NCBI RefSeq assembly: GCF_001591665.1
Contig: NZ_BCVI01000027.1
Location: 1 to 64,000 of the forward strand
Source: Neobacillus soli NBRC 102451
Lineage (GTDB): Bacteria > Bacillota > Bacilli > Bacillales > Cytobacillaceae
DNA length: 64,000 nucleotides
Reading direction: 5' to 3'
Shown here one piece after another: positions 44,532 through 53,981 of this stretch (position 1 is the first letter of the stretch; each line of letters starts with the position of its first letter). The position numbers and the translations under genes were made by a program. Under the pieces are notes generated by a model. That model was not told the origin of the DNA and did no database searches. It was given only the letters and a program-made list of their open reading frames with translations.

Positions 44532-45440
44532 ATGAAAATTGGAATAATCGGTGCTGGGTCAATTGGATTATTATTTGCTTCCTACCTTAGCAGGGTTTTC
44601 AACGTGACGATTTACACTAGAGCAGAGGAACAGGCCTTAGAAATAAATAAACATGGAATCTTGCTGAAAAAAGGATCAATGCTAAAATATCAATTCGTAA
44701 AGGCTTTGCCAATGACCGAGTGGAGGGGAAGAGAGGATTTAACGATCATTGCAGTCAAACAATATCAGCTTCCAGCGATTATAGAGAAAATAAAATATTT
44801 ACCTGCCGTTCCTGAAAGCTTATTATTTTTACAAAATGGAATGGGGCATCTAAAGCTTCTGGAAAACATCCGTACAAATAATCTTTTTGTCGGGTCCGTT
44901 GAACATGGAGCTCTTAAGAAAAATTCATTCATGGTAAGCCATAATGGTGAAGGGGTAACCAATGTTGCTGTTTTCCATGGTAATGCAACACTATTACATC
45001 AATTAGCAGCTTCCGTTTCAATAGAGTTTCCGGTGGTATTCCAGCGGGACTATTATTCAATGCTGATAAATAAATTAATTGTAAACGCAGTTATTAATCC
45101 ATTAACGGCCATCCTTCGGGTCAAAAACGGTGCATTGATAACAAATCAGTTTTATTTTTATGCCTTAAAAAGTCTTTTTTCGGAAATCTCCTTTATTTTG
45201 AATTTGAATTTAGAAAAACAGGAGGACCATCTTCAACAAATTATTACTATTTGCAAAAAGACAGCTGAAAATCATTCCTCTATGCTGAAGGATATTGAGG
45301 CAAATAGATTGACTGAAATAGATGCTATTTTGGGATTTTTATTGGAAGAAGCAAATAAACAAAAAAGACCAGCCACTCAGATTGAGAACCTTTACAATCT
45401 GATAAAAGGGAAAGAAATAGAGAAGGGGGTGTATTCGTGA
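44532..45440 (+). CDS. panE: 2-dehydropantoate 2-reductase
   Basis: A 302-residue NADPH-dependent ketopantoate reductase for pantothenate/CoA synthesis. The Rossmann motif MKIGIIGAGSIGLLFASYLS is at the N-terminus; the LQNGMGH and NKLIVNAVINPLTAIL motifs carry the catalytic Lys and substrate Asn region. ATG at 44532 follows AGAGGGGTT. It overlaps the next gene by four bases. This is ylbQ of B. subtilis, here separated from ylbP by the carboxylase operon. Confidence 0.92.
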   Translation: MKIGIIGAGSIGLLFASYLSRVFNVTIYTRAEEQALEINKHGILLKKGSMLKYQFVKALPMTEWRGREDLTIIAVKQYQLPAIIEKIKYLPAVPESLLFLQNGMGHLKLLENIRTNNLFVGSVEHGALKKNSFMVSHNGEGVTNVAVFHGNATLLHQLAASVSIEFPVVFQRDYYSMLINKLIVNAVINPLTAILRVKNGALITNQFYFYALKSLFSEISFILNLNLEKQEDHLQQIITICKKTAENHSSMLKDIEANRLTEIDAILGFLLEEANKQKRPATQIENLYNLIKGKEIEKGVYS

Positions 45441-45826
45441 GTATGATCCTATCAAGTGTGTTAACGATTTTCTTTACGCTGCCGTTTTTAGGATCCATCA
45501 TGGTCTTTTCAGCTATAAAATTAATTACTAAAAACACCCGCAAATCTGTTCAAAAGTCACTAGATTATACGACAGTTTTATTTATCATTTCTGTTCACTT
45601 TTTAATAATCACTATTTGGGGGAAATCGCTTTTTTGGTTAATAATACTACTAATGATTTTGGTTGCTATGGTGTTTGTCCTTGTCCATTGGAAGGTAAAA
45701 GAAGAAATTGTCCTAAACAAAGTATTCAAAGGTTTTTGGCGTTTTAATTTTATCGTCTTTTTTATAACCTATCTTGGCCTAACACTCTATGGTTTAATAT
45801 ACCGTGCCGTGACCTTTACTTTTTAA
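45437..45826 (+). CDS. DUF3397 family membrane protein
   Basis: A 129-residue protein with four membrane helices (residues about 4-24, 44-62, 65-84 and 102-122) of the small Bacillaceae family DUF3397. Function unknown. GTG at 45437 overlaps the panE stop (GTGA), so translation is probably coupled. An in-frame ATG at 45443 is an alternative start. Confidence 0.8.
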   Translation: MSMILSSVLTIFFTLPFLGSIMVFSAIKLITKNTRKSVQKSLDYTTVLFIISVHFLIITIWGKSLFWLIILLMILVAMVFVLVHWKVKEEIVLNKVFKGFWRFNFIVFFITYLGLTLYGLIYRAVTFTF

Positions 45827-45921
45827 GTCTAAAATTTTGAGGCAAAGTTTTTTTTAATTCCGCCGGGTAGTGGTATACTCTAAAAAGAATGAATTTGGGT
45901 GATCAGAAAGGAAGTACATAA

Positions 45922-47556
45922 ATGGAGATTTTAAATCTCTCCTTACCAGCAACCAATCGGTTTGCTTCGAATTATTTGGAACAAACTACTGAAATTCAGC
46001 CTTTTTTTCACTATCGCTTTAATGAATCAACCGATGATATGAAAAGGTTAGCTGAATTAAGTAACCGATCGTTTCCCCGCGTGGAAGCTGCTGAACATAT
46101 TGAGAGCTTTATGAAGCGGTTTCCAACGTCTGAAGCTGTTATAAAGTCAATCGATAAACTAAAGACAAATAATAGCGTTGTTGTCATTGGGGGACAGCAG
46201 GCTGGGATTCTTACAGGTCCGCTTTATTCGATACATAAAGTCATTTCAATAATTAAATTAGCGGAACAAAAAGAGCAGCAGCTTGGCGTGCCGGTGGTTC
46301 CTGTTTTTTGGATTGCCGGCGAAGACCATGATTTCCAAGAAGTGAATCATTTATTTATGCCTGTTAATGAAAAGATAGATAAATGGACCTACCCGGAAAG
46401 AGTTCACCAGAAGAAAATGGTGTCCGATATTCCTTTAAACAAGGAAATTTGTCTGTCATGGGTGCAGAACTTAATCGAAAACTTCGGTGAGACAGAACAC
46501 ACGAACAGCCTCTTAGAGTTTGCACAAGAACAGATTTCAAAATCAACCACCTTTGTCGATTTCTTTGCCAACATTATTATGGAATTATTCAAGGATTCTG
46601 GACTTTTAATTGTTGATTCCGGTAATAAAGAGTTTCGTCAATTGCAAAAGGAATTTTTCAGGGAGCAGATTTTGCACCATGACTCGATAACATTCTCGTT
46701 ATTGGAGCAGCAAGCGCAAATTAGAAAAAAGGGTTTTCCAATCACCATTGAAGCAAGCGAAGCCAATGCAAATCTATTCTATTATGATCAAAAAATGAAT
46801 GACCGAATTTTACTTGAATATGATCGGGAAAATGATTGTTTTGTGGGGAAAGATGGTACCTTATCATTTTCAAAAGGGGAATTAGTGGAGATTGCCGAGG
46901 AGAATCCTGCCAAATTAAGCAATAATGTGGTGACGCGTCCACTTATGCAGGAATGGATTTTTCCAACCATTGCCTTTATTGCAGGTCCTGGTGAAATTTC
47001 TTACTGGGCAGAACTAAAGCTCGTTTTTGAGCATTTCAAAATCAAGATGCCTCCAATAGTTCCGCGATTGAATATAACCTTTCTAGACCGTTCTGTTGAA
47101 ACTGATATTTTGGAATTAGAGTTAAAGTTAGCAGATGTTTTGAGCAATGGGACGGAAAATGAAAGAGAAAAATTCCTTGAATCGATTAAAGATAGGGAAG
47201 TAGAGGAACTGTTTTCAAATGCCAAAGAATTATTAATGAAGCAGTACCAGCAAATTGAAGGAAAAACAGCCGAGCTAGATCGCGGGCTTTTACCATTATT
47301 AAAGAAAAACGAAAGTTATTTACTAAAAGAGATTGGCTTTATGCAATCAAGGTTAGAAGAAGCGGTAAAGTTGAAACATGATGTCCTGTTAAAAAAATAT
47401 GCCCGTGTGGACCTAGCATTAAGACCCGATGGCTTTCCACAAGAAAGGGTTTGGAATATATTTTATTATCTGAACGAGTATGGCTTGGATTTTATTGAGG
47501 ACATAATGGCAGGGGCTTTTGAGTTTGACGGCCGCCATAAGGTAATGAAAATTTAG
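45922..47556 (+). CDS. bshC: Bacillithiol biosynthesis cysteine-adding enzyme BshC
   Basis: A 544-residue enzyme with a Rossmann core and long C-terminal coiled coil (about residues 390-485), formerly YllA. VVIGGQQAGILTGPLYSIHKVISIIKLA-like substrate loop (split here) and WIAGEDHDFQEVNHLF are diagnostic. It adds cysteine to GlcN-malate to complete bacillithiol, the major thiol of these bacteria. It lies directly upstream of mraZ, as in B. subtilis, and has its own terminator. Confidence 0.94.
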   Translation: MEILNLSLPATNRFASNYLEQTTEIQPFFHYRFNESTDDMKRLAELSNRSFPRVEAAEHIESFMKRFPTSEAVIKSIDKLKTNNSVVVIGGQQAGILTGPLYSIHKVISIIKLAEQKEQQLGVPVVPVFWIAGEDHDFQEVNHLFMPVNEKIDKWTYPERVHQKKMVSDIPLNKEICLSWVQNLIENFGETEHTNSLLEFAQEQISKSTTFVDFFANIIMELFKDSGLLIVDSGNKEFRQLQKEFFREQILHHDSITFSLLEQQAQIRKKGFPITIEASEANANLFYYDQKMNDRILLEYDRENDCFVGKDGTLSFSKGELVEIAEENPAKLSNNVVTRPLMQEWIFPTIAFIAGPGEISYWAELKLVFEHFKIKMPPIVPRLNITFLDRSVETDILELELKLADVLSNGTENEREKFLESIKDREVEELFSNAKELLMKQYQQIEGKTAELDRGLLPLLKKNESYLLKEIGFMQSRLEEAVKLKHDVLLKKYARVDLALRPDGFPQERVWNIFYYLNEYGLDFIEDIMAGAFEFDGRHKVMKI

Positions 47557-47559
47557 AAG

Positions 47560-47590
47560 AACTCCACAGATGCTGTGGAGTTTTTTTCTT
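47560..47590 (+). terminator. Terminator after bshC
   Basis: AACTCCACAG / CTGTGGAGTT with a 3-base loop, then T7 and further T-rich sequence. Confidence 0.9.
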
Positions 47591-47658
47591 TTTTTTGTAA
47601 AAAAACTGCTGGTTAAAAAAGGATTATTAAGATTTTAGGACGAATAGTTAACAAATAG

Positions 47659-47703
47659 GTGGTGGAAAGTGGGGGAATGTGGTACATTTTTATTAGAAAG
47701 TGG
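47659..47703 (+). promoter_or_regulatory. MraZ operator: GTGG direct repeats
   Basis: GTGG occurs at 47659, 47669 and 47679, exactly 10 bases apart, then again at 47700 (21 bases on, about two helical turns). MraZ is known to bind direct repeats of this type in its own promoter in other bacteria. The array overlaps the region before the mraZ start, so autoregulation of the division cluster is likely. Confidence 0.7.
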
Positions 47704-47714
47704 GGGTCATGGGT

Positions 47715-48146
47715 ATGTTCATGGGTGAATACCATCACAGCATTGATATGAAAGGCCGGTTAATTGTGCCCTCCAAATTCCGTGATGAGCTTGGCGACAT
47801 GTTTGTCATCACACGTGGATTGGATCAATGTTTATTTGGTTACCCTATTTCAGAATGGGAGCTTATTGAAGAAAAGTTAAAAGGCTTACCTCTGACAAAA
47901 AAAGATGCCCGTGCTTTTACTAGATTTTTCTTTTCAGGAGCAACTGAGAGTGAACTTGATAAGCAAGGAAGGATAAATATTCCTGCACCACTATTGCAAT
48001 ATGCAAAGTTGGAAAAAGAATGTGTCATTTTGGGTGTTTCCAATCGAATTGAAATTTGGAGTAAACAGATTTGGGAAGACTATTTTACACAGTCAGAAGA
48101 ATCTTTTACGGAAATTGCAGAAAATATGATTGGCTTTGATATATAA
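47715..48146 (+). CDS. mraZ: Transcriptional regulator MraZ
   Basis: A 143-residue protein with two AbrB-like (SpoVT-AbrB) DNA-binding repeats: [16 protein letters not shown] and [16 protein letters not shown]. It binds the repeats upstream of itself and controls the mra/dcw cluster. Several in-frame ATGs are present; 47715 gives the N-terminus [11 protein letters not shown] of B. subtilis MraZ with identical length. Confidence 0.95.
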   Translation: MFMGEYHHSIDMKGRLIVPSKFRDELGDMFVITRGLDQCLFGYPISEWELIEEKLKGLPLTKKDARAFTRFFFSGATESELDKQGRINIPAPLLQYAKLEKECVILGVSNRIEIWSKQIWEDYFTQSEESFTEIAENMIGFDI

Positions 48147-48211
48147 TGGAGAAGTTATTCTAAAATAACACTCTATTATTTATCGTTCGATTGGAAAGAG
48201 GTGGAAGCAAC

Positions 48212-49144
48212 ATGTTTGAACATACAACGGTTTTGTTAAAGGAAGCTGTGGAGGGATTGAATATTAAGCCTGATGGTGTCTATGTGGATTGTACATTGGG
48301 TGGGGCCGGACATAGTGCGGTCATTCTCTCGAAACTCAGTGAAAAGGGAAAATTAATTGCCTTCGATCAAGATGAAACAGCTATCGCTCATGCAAAAGAG
48401 AAATTATCTGCCCATCATGAAAAACTGACTATTGTTAAAAGTAATTTTTTATATTTAAAAGAGGAACTTGAAAATCTGGGTATTACACAGGTAGATGGAG
48501 TTCTTTATGACCTTGGCGTGTCCTCACCGCAATTGGATACACCCGAAAGAGGCTTTAGCTATCATCATGATGCCCCGTTAGACATGAGGATGGACAATCA
48601 AGCAGATATTTCTGCTTATGATGTCATTAATCACTGGACCTACGAGGACTTAGTCCGGATCTTTTTCCGCTATGGGGAAGAGAAATTTTCTAAGCAAATT
48701 GCTCGAAAAATTGAAGCAGCGAGAGCAGTAAAACCAATTGAAACGACCTCCGAATTAGTTGAGTTGATTAAAGACGCTATCCCAGCTCCAGCTAGAAGAA
48801 AAGGTGGACATCCTGCAAAGCGAGTTTTTCAAGCTGTCAGAATTGCTGTTAATGATGAATTAGCTGTGTTTGAACAATCATTAGTTCAAGCAATTGACTT
48901 GTTAAACCCAGAGGGGAGAATAAGTGTCATTACATTCCATTCTTTAGAGGATAGAATTTGTAAGGCAGCCTTTAAGAAAGCAAGTGAAACACCGAATTTA
49001 CCTCATGGTCTACCGATCATTCCGGATGAGTATAAACCAATTTTAAAGTTAATCTCCCGTAAACCGATTCTTCCATCAGAGGAAGAACTTGAACTAAATA
49101 ATCGCGCCCGATCTGCAAAGCTCAGAATTGCAGAAAAACTATAG
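48212..49144 (+). CDS. rsmH: 16S rRNA (cytosine1402-N4)-methyltransferase RsmH
   Basis: A 310-residue SAM enzyme (MraW). N-terminal [16 protein letters not shown], the SAM loop [14 protein letters not shown] and catalytic region [16 protein letters not shown] (here [16 protein letters not shown]) and [13 protein letters not shown] are seen. The start is ATG at 48212 with GAAAGAGGTGG upstream. It is followed by ftsL with a gap of 22 bases. Confidence 0.95.
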   Translation: MFEHTTVLLKEAVEGLNIKPDGVYVDCTLGGAGHSAVILSKLSEKGKLIAFDQDETAIAHAKEKLSAHHEKLTIVKSNFLYLKEELENLGITQVDGVLYDLGVSSPQLDTPERGFSYHHDAPLDMRMDNQADISAYDVINHWTYEDLVRIFFRYGEEKFSKQIARKIEAARAVKPIETTSELVELIKDAIPAPARRKGGHPAKRVFQAVRIAVNDELAVFEQSLVQAIDLLNPEGRISVITFHSLEDRICKAAFKKASETPNLPHGLPIIPDEYKPILKLISRKPILPSEEELELNNRARSAKLRIAEKL

Positions 49145-49166
49145 AACAAATCTGGAGGGGAAAAGT

Positions 49167-49526
49167 TTGAGTAGTCTTGCCAGAAAGTACCAGCAACAAG
49201 AACAAACAGAACAAACAGTCCAAAGCACAAAACAATTAATAATAAAAAAATCCTGGCTTACTCCAGGTGAAAAAATTATTGGGGTTGCCTTTGCAGGAAT
49301 GGTCTGTTTAGGGGCCGTCCAACTTATTACAAATCAAACGAAAATTTACGAGGTAAACAAAAGTATTCAAAATGTGGAAGCTAAGGTTAATGAGCAGCAA
49401 AAGGTAAATAGTGATTTGCGGGTTCAAGTAAGTGAATTAAGTTCGTATGAACGCATTAAGAGAGAGGCCGAAAAAATGGGCCTTGAGTGGAATGGGACTA
49501 ATGTTAAGGATGTTGCAGGAAGATGA
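49167..49526 (+). CDS. ftsL: Cell division protein FtsL
   Basis: A 119-residue bitopic protein: charged cytoplasmic N-terminus, one helix (about 39-58, IIGVAFAGMVCLGAVQLI) and an extracytoplasmic leucine-zipper-like coiled coil ending in the ERIKREAEKMGLEW motif. It recruits FtsW and PBP2B with DivIB and DivIC. The start is TTG at 49167 with GGAGGGG upstream; the frame from 49128 overlaps rsmH and lacks a site. It overlaps pbpB by four bases (ATGA). Confidence 0.92.
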   Translation: MSSLARKYQQQEQTEQTVQSTKQLIIKKSWLTPGEKIIGVAFAGMVCLGAVQLITNQTKIYEVNKSIQNVEAKVNEQQKVNSDLRVQVSELSSYERIKREAEKMGLEWNGTNVKDVAGR

Positions 49527-51751
49527 ACAAAAAACAGCCAAATATGAATGGGGGAGCAGCGATATTGTTTGGGATATTCGTCCTGCTCTTTTTTGTATTA
49601 CTTTTCAGATATTTCTCAATCGAAATCACTGGAGAAGTTGCAGGGCAGCCACTTGCTGCCAAGGCACAACAAAAATATAGCAGGCAGGGGGCCCTTTCTG
49701 CTTCAAGGGGAGATATCTTAGATCGTAATGGCGAAGTTGTGGCCGGGGATACGGCAGCCTACACGCTTATTGCCATTTTAGATAAGAAGATGACGATCAA
49801 TCCCAAAAATCCGCACCACGTAAAAGACCCGCGCAAAACAGCTCAAGAGCTTTCCATGTACATTAAATTGGATGAATCAGAGATTTATAGTATTTTAACC
49901 AAGGGGATAAAAAAGGGTAAGTTCCAGGTTGAGCTTGGCAAGGCAGGAAAAGATATTACTTTTCAAACGAAAAAAAAGATTGATGCCCTAAAGCTTCCTG
50001 GGATTTCGTTTAACCGTGATTCCAAACGTTATTATCCAAATGGGATTTTCGCCTCTCATTTAGTCGGTTATACCGATCAAATTAAGCAAAAGGATAAAAC
50101 CTTCAAACCAGTGGGACAAATGGGGATAGAGAAAATTTATAACGACGAATTAACAGGAAAAGACGGCAAAATTAATTATGAAAGTGATTCGTGGGGCTAT
50201 TTACTTCCTGATGGAAAAGAAAAAGTTACCCCAGTCCAAGATGGAAATGATATCTATTTGACAATCGATAAAAAGATTCAAACCTTTTTAGAAGATGCCA
50301 TGGATAATGTGGTAAAGGATTATAATCCGAAAAAAATTATTGCGATTGTTGCTGACCCGAAAACAGGAGACATTTTAGCTATGGGGCAGCGTCCGACTTT
50401 CCAACCGAAAACAAGGGAAGGGATTGATAAGAGCTGGCATAATGAAGCCATTGAAACATCGTTTGAACCCGGATCAACGATGAAAATTTTCACACTTGCT
50501 GCTGCAATACAGGAAAAGGTGTTCAATCCAAATGAAAAGTATCAATCTGGTTCTTATCGAGTAACGAAAAGGGACCAAGCGATTCATGATCACAATGGAT
50601 CGGGATGGGGCACAATCACCTATCTTGAAGGTGTTCAGCGTTCATCTAACGTTGCGTTTGCGAAAATTGCCAATGAGAAGCTTGGTTTTGAAAGGTTTAG
50701 AAAGTATTTGGCTAAATTTGGCTTCGATAAACCAACAGGGATTGACCTTCCAGATGAAACTTCAGGAAAGATTCAATATACCTATCCGATTGAAAAAATT
50801 ACGACCGCTTATGGGCAGGGAACAGCGATTACACCGATTCAACAAATCCAAGCAGCAACTGCCATTGCCAATGGCGGAAAAATGGTAAAGCCGCATGTAG
50901 TCGAGAAAATTGTTAATCATGATACAGGCAAAACGATAAAGGAGATATCTCCAGAGGTAGTTTCATCCCCAATATCGTCCGAAACAGCTAAAACAGTTCG
51001 TGATATTCTTGAAACGGTTGTAACCTCACCTACTGGGACTGGAGGACGATACAAAATTGATGGTTACAGTGTCGCGGGTAAGACGGGGACGGCTAATATC
51101 CCGGGACCGAATGGAAAATATTTAAGTGGAGCAGATAATTATATGTTTTCATTTTTAGGTATGGCGCCTAAGGATGACCCAAAGTTAATTGTCTATGTGG
51201 CGGTCCAGCAGCCTGATCTTGATGGAACCGGGCAAGGAGCTCTTCCTGTTTCCGCTATTTTTAATCCTGTAATGAAAAATAGCCTGCAATATTTAAATAT
51301 CCAGCCCTCAAGTATTGTAAATGCTAAGGTAAATAAACTGCCTGATTTTAAAGTACAGTCCGTTGCCGAAACAATAAATAGTTTAAAAGCAAAAGGGATT
51401 GAAACCGTTGTGCTAGGCAGCGGTACAGAAGTGGTCAATCAGCTCCCAGAGCCCTCGACAACCGTTTTAAAGGGGGAGAAGGTTATCCTCCAAACAAATG
51501 GGGAACTAACTGCACCGGATATGACCGGCTGGTCGCTTAGAGATGTGATGAAGGTTGCTAACCTCGCTGGTTTAAAACTAAATTCAAAGGGTAAAGGTTA
51601 CGTCACCGTGCAAAATATTAAACCGAAGGCAATAGTCAGAAAAGGGGATTTTCTCATTGTTGATTTAAAAACCCCTGAAGAACAATGGAATGATGAAAAG
51701 AAAGCTAAAACAGTGGATAACGAAAAAACTGAAGAAAAGGTCCAAGATTAA
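49523..51751 (+). CDS. pbpB: Penicillin-binding protein 2B (septal class B PBP)
   Basis: A 742-residue transpeptidase with an N-terminal anchor (residues 13-32), dimerisation domain, transpeptidase domain with S318-T-M-K321, S374-S-N376 and K520-T-G522, and two C-terminal PASTA domains (about 595-715), each in a Pro-rich LPDF... and APDM... repeat. It crosslinks septal peptidoglycan with FtsW. It starts within the ftsL stop, implying coupling, and is followed by a terminator that separates it from spoVD. Confidence 0.96.
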   Translation: MNKKQPNMNGGAAILFGIFVLLFFVLLFRYFSIEITGEVAGQPLAAKAQQKYSRQGALSASRGDILDRNGEVVAGDTAAYTLIAILDKKMTINPKNPHHVKDPRKTAQELSMYIKLDESEIYSILTKGIKKGKFQVELGKAGKDITFQTKKKIDALKLPGISFNRDSKRYYPNGIFASHLVGYTDQIKQKDKTFKPVGQMGIEKIYNDELTGKDGKINYESDSWGYLLPDGKEKVTPVQDGNDIYLTIDKKIQTFLEDAMDNVVKDYNPKKIIAIVADPKTGDILAMGQRPTFQPKTREGIDKSWHNEAIETSFEPGSTMKIFTLAAAIQEKVFNPNEKYQSGSYRVTKRDQAIHDHNGSGWGTITYLEGVQRSSNVAFAKIANEKLGFERFRKYLAKFGFDKPTGIDLPDETSGKIQYTYPIEKITTAYGQGTAITPIQQIQAATAIANGGKMVKPHVVEKIVNHDTGKTIKEISPEVVSSPISSETAKTVRDILETVVTSPTGTGGRYKIDGYSVAGKTGTANIPGPNGKYLSGADNYMFSFLGMAPKDDPKLIVYVAVQQPDLDGTGQGALPVSAIFNPVMKNSLQYLNIQPSSIVNAKVNKLPDFKVQSVAETINSLKAKGIETVVLGSGTEVVNQLPEPSTTVLKGEKVILQTNGELTAPDMTGWSLRDVMKVANLAGLKLNSKGKGYVTVQNIKPKAIVRKGDFLIVDLKTPEEQWNDEKKAKTVDNEKTEEKVQD

Positions 51752-51756
51752 TCCGC

Positions 51757-51785
51757 AAATCCCGCCATTTAGGTGGGATTTTTCC
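51757..51785 (+). terminator. Terminator between pbpB and spoVD
   Basis: AAATCCCGCC / GGTGGGATTT (one wobble pair) with a 5-base loop and a T5 tail. It isolates the sporulation gene from the vegetative division transcript. Confidence 0.82.
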
Positions 51786-51827
51786 TTTGCATTCTTGACG
51801 GAATTGTTCTAGGTGAAAAAGTACAAG

Positions 51828-51836
51828 CATATAAAT
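51828..51836 (+). promoter_or_regulatory. Possible sigma-E -10 box of spoVD
   Basis: CATATAAAT resembles the sigma-E -10 pattern CATANNNT and lies 33 bases before the spoVD start, downstream of the pbpB terminator. A convincing -35 partner is not seen, so this is weak evidence, supported mainly by spoVD being a known sigma-E gene. Confidence 0.3.
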
Positions 51837-51868
51837 TGAACGATAGAAAAGGAGGAATCGTTCATACT

Positions 51869-53788
51869 ATGCGTGTTTCTAATGTTACTGTCCGAAAACG
51901 ATTAATGATTGCCCTATTCATTGGAATACTAACCTTCATAGTTATTGATGTGCGGCTGGGCTATGTCCAATTTGTTCTTGGTGATTGGCTGACTAAAGGG
52001 GCTAGGGATTCCTGGAGTCGAAATATCCCCTTTGAACCTGAGCGCGGACAAATTGTTGACCGTAATGGGATCCCGTTAGCAACAAATATTAGTGCGCCAA
52101 CTGTTTATGTTATTCCAAGACAAGTAAAAGATCCGGCAGCAACGGCAGAGAAGCTGGCCACCGTGTTAAATATGCCAAAAGAGAAAGCATATCGAGAGGT
52201 TACAAAAAGTGCTTCTTCTGTTCGGATTAAGGAAGGGAGAAAAATTTCCCATGAAAAAGCAAAAGAAATCAGAGCTCTCGGTCTTAAGGGGGTCTATATT
52301 GGTGAAGACTCCAAGAGACATTATCCAAATGGGAGTTATCTTTCCCATGTGCTTGGGTTTACTGGGGTGGACAACCAGGGTTTGATGGGGCTAGAGCAAT
52401 TTTATGATAAAGAGTTAAGTGGTGAACGTGGAGCGGTTAAATTTTACGCGGATGCTAAAGGGCAGAGAATGAAAAGCATGGCCGATGATTACGAGCCTCC
52501 TACTAACGGCCTTGATTTAAAACTGACCATCGATTCAAAAATACAAACCATCGTGGAAAGAGAACTCGATATTGCTGAGGCAAAATATAATCCTGACGGG
52601 ATTATTGCGATTGCGATGAACCCAAATAATGGTGAAATTTTAGCGATGTCGAGCCGGCCGACTTTTGATCCGGCTAACTTCCGGAATGTTCCACAGGAGG
52701 TTTATAACCGGAACCTTCCTGTATGGTCGACCTATGAGCCGGGATCTACCTTTAAAATCATTACCCTCGCAGCAGCACTGGAAGAAAAAAAAGTAGATTT
52801 AGAAAAAGATCATTTTCATGACCCAGGTTATGTTCAGGTAGCTGGTGCAAGATTAAAATGCTGGAAAAGGGGCGGCCATGGGTCAGAGACTTTTTTAGAA
52901 GTGGTCGAAAACTCCTGTAACCCTGGGTTTGTGGAATTAGGTGAGCGATTAGGCAAAGAAAAGCTTTTTAAATATATAAAGGACTTTGGGTTTGGTCAAA
53001 AGACAGGCATTGATTTGCAGGGGGAAGGAACGGGGATATTATTTAATCTGGCCCGGGTTGGCCCTGTGGAACAAGCAACAACGGCCTTTGGACAGGGTGT
53101 ATCCGTTACGCCAATCCAGCAGGTAGCGGCTGTGTCAGCGGCAGTCAATGGCGGAAATTTATACAAACCGTTTATTGCAAAGGAGCTAATCGACCCCGTT
53201 ACAAAAGAAATTGTGATGAGAAATTCTCCGGTTGAAAAAAGAAGGGTCATTTCTGAGGCAACTTCGAAGGAAGTTCGCCATGCGCTTGAGAGTGTTGTTG
53301 CCCTAGGGACTGGTAGAAATGCATTTGTTGATTCCTTTCGAATAGGCGGTAAAACCGGAACGGCACAAAAGGCGCAAAACGGAAGATATTTAGAAAATAA
53401 CTTTATTGTGTCGTTTATTGGCTTTGCCCCTGCAGATGATCCGCAGATTGTTGTTTATGTGGCCGTTGATAATCCAAAGGGAGTTACGGCATTTGGGGGT
53501 ACCATTACCGCCCCAATCGTTGGCAGTATTATGAGAGATGGTCTAAATGCGATGGGGGTAGAACCACGGAAAGGTCAAATTGAAAAAGAATTAAGATATC
53601 CTGAATCTCCATTAATTAAACTTCCTGATTTTGCAGGATTAACAAAGACTGAGCTTATGGACCAGCTTCTAAACTTAAAAGCGGAAGTGAGCGGTGAAGG
53701 GGATGTCGTTGTTAGGCAGTCACCAGAGCCTGGAACAAAAGTAAAAGAGGGCTCGAAGGTTTGGCTTTACTTCGGTAAAGGGGACTAA
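51869..53788 (+). CDS. spoVD: Stage V sporulation protein D (sporulation class B PBP)
   Basis: A 639-residue transpeptidase for spore cortex peptidoglycan, partner of SpoVE. N-terminal anchor at about 13-33 after MRVSNVTVRKR, a PBP dimer domain, S293-T-F-K296 active site, the ENSCNPGF (SxN) and GKTGTAQK motifs, and a single C-terminal PASTA domain (about 580-637). ATG at 51869 reproduces the N-terminus of B. subtilis SpoVD; the AGGAGG site is unusually far (13 bases) upstream, which may lower its translation. Confidence 0.95.
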   Translation: MRVSNVTVRKRLMIALFIGILTFIVIDVRLGYVQFVLGDWLTKGARDSWSRNIPFEPERGQIVDRNGIPLATNISAPTVYVIPRQVKDPAATAEKLATVLNMPKEKAYREVTKSASSVRIKEGRKISHEKAKEIRALGLKGVYIGEDSKRHYPNGSYLSHVLGFTGVDNQGLMGLEQFYDKELSGERGAVKFYADAKGQRMKSMADDYEPPTNGLDLKLTIDSKIQTIVERELDIAEAKYNPDGIIAIAMNPNNGEILAMSSRPTFDPANFRNVPQEVYNRNLPVWSTYEPGSTFKIITLAAALEEKKVDLEKDHFHDPGYVQVAGARLKCWKRGGHGSETFLEVVENSCNPGFVELGERLGKEKLFKYIKDFGFGQKTGIDLQGEGTGILFNLARVGPVEQATTAFGQGVSVTPIQQVAAVSAAVNGGNLYKPFIAKELIDPVTKEIVMRNSPVEKRRVISEATSKEVRHALESVVALGTGRNAFVDSFRIGGKTGTAQKAQNGRYLENNFIVSFIGFAPADDPQIVVYVAVDNPKGVTAFGGTITAPIVGSIMRDGLNAMGVEPRKGQIEKELRYPESPLIKLPDFAGLTKTELMDQLLNLKAEVSGEGDVVVRQSPEPGTKVKEGSKVWLYFGKGD

Positions 53789-53812
53789 CAAGTAAGTGAA
53801 TGATGTCATCAT

Positions 53813-53852
53813 AAGGGCGGCCGGAATATTTTCCGCCGCCTATAATTTTTTA
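53813..53852 (+). terminator. Probable terminator after spoVD
   Basis: A GC-rich hairpin (AGGGCGGCCGGAA paired with TTCCGCCGCCT, two bulges) is followed after five bases by T6. Confidence 0.6.
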
Positions 53853-53981
53853 AAACCTTAGCTAACTAAATAGCAAAATGAAATATTTTAATGTAAAATA
53901 AGATGGAACTTTCGTTAGAAGACTTTATGAGATGGTTACTGGTAAATGGGCATGAACAGTCATGAGAGGATTTGAGTTAAA

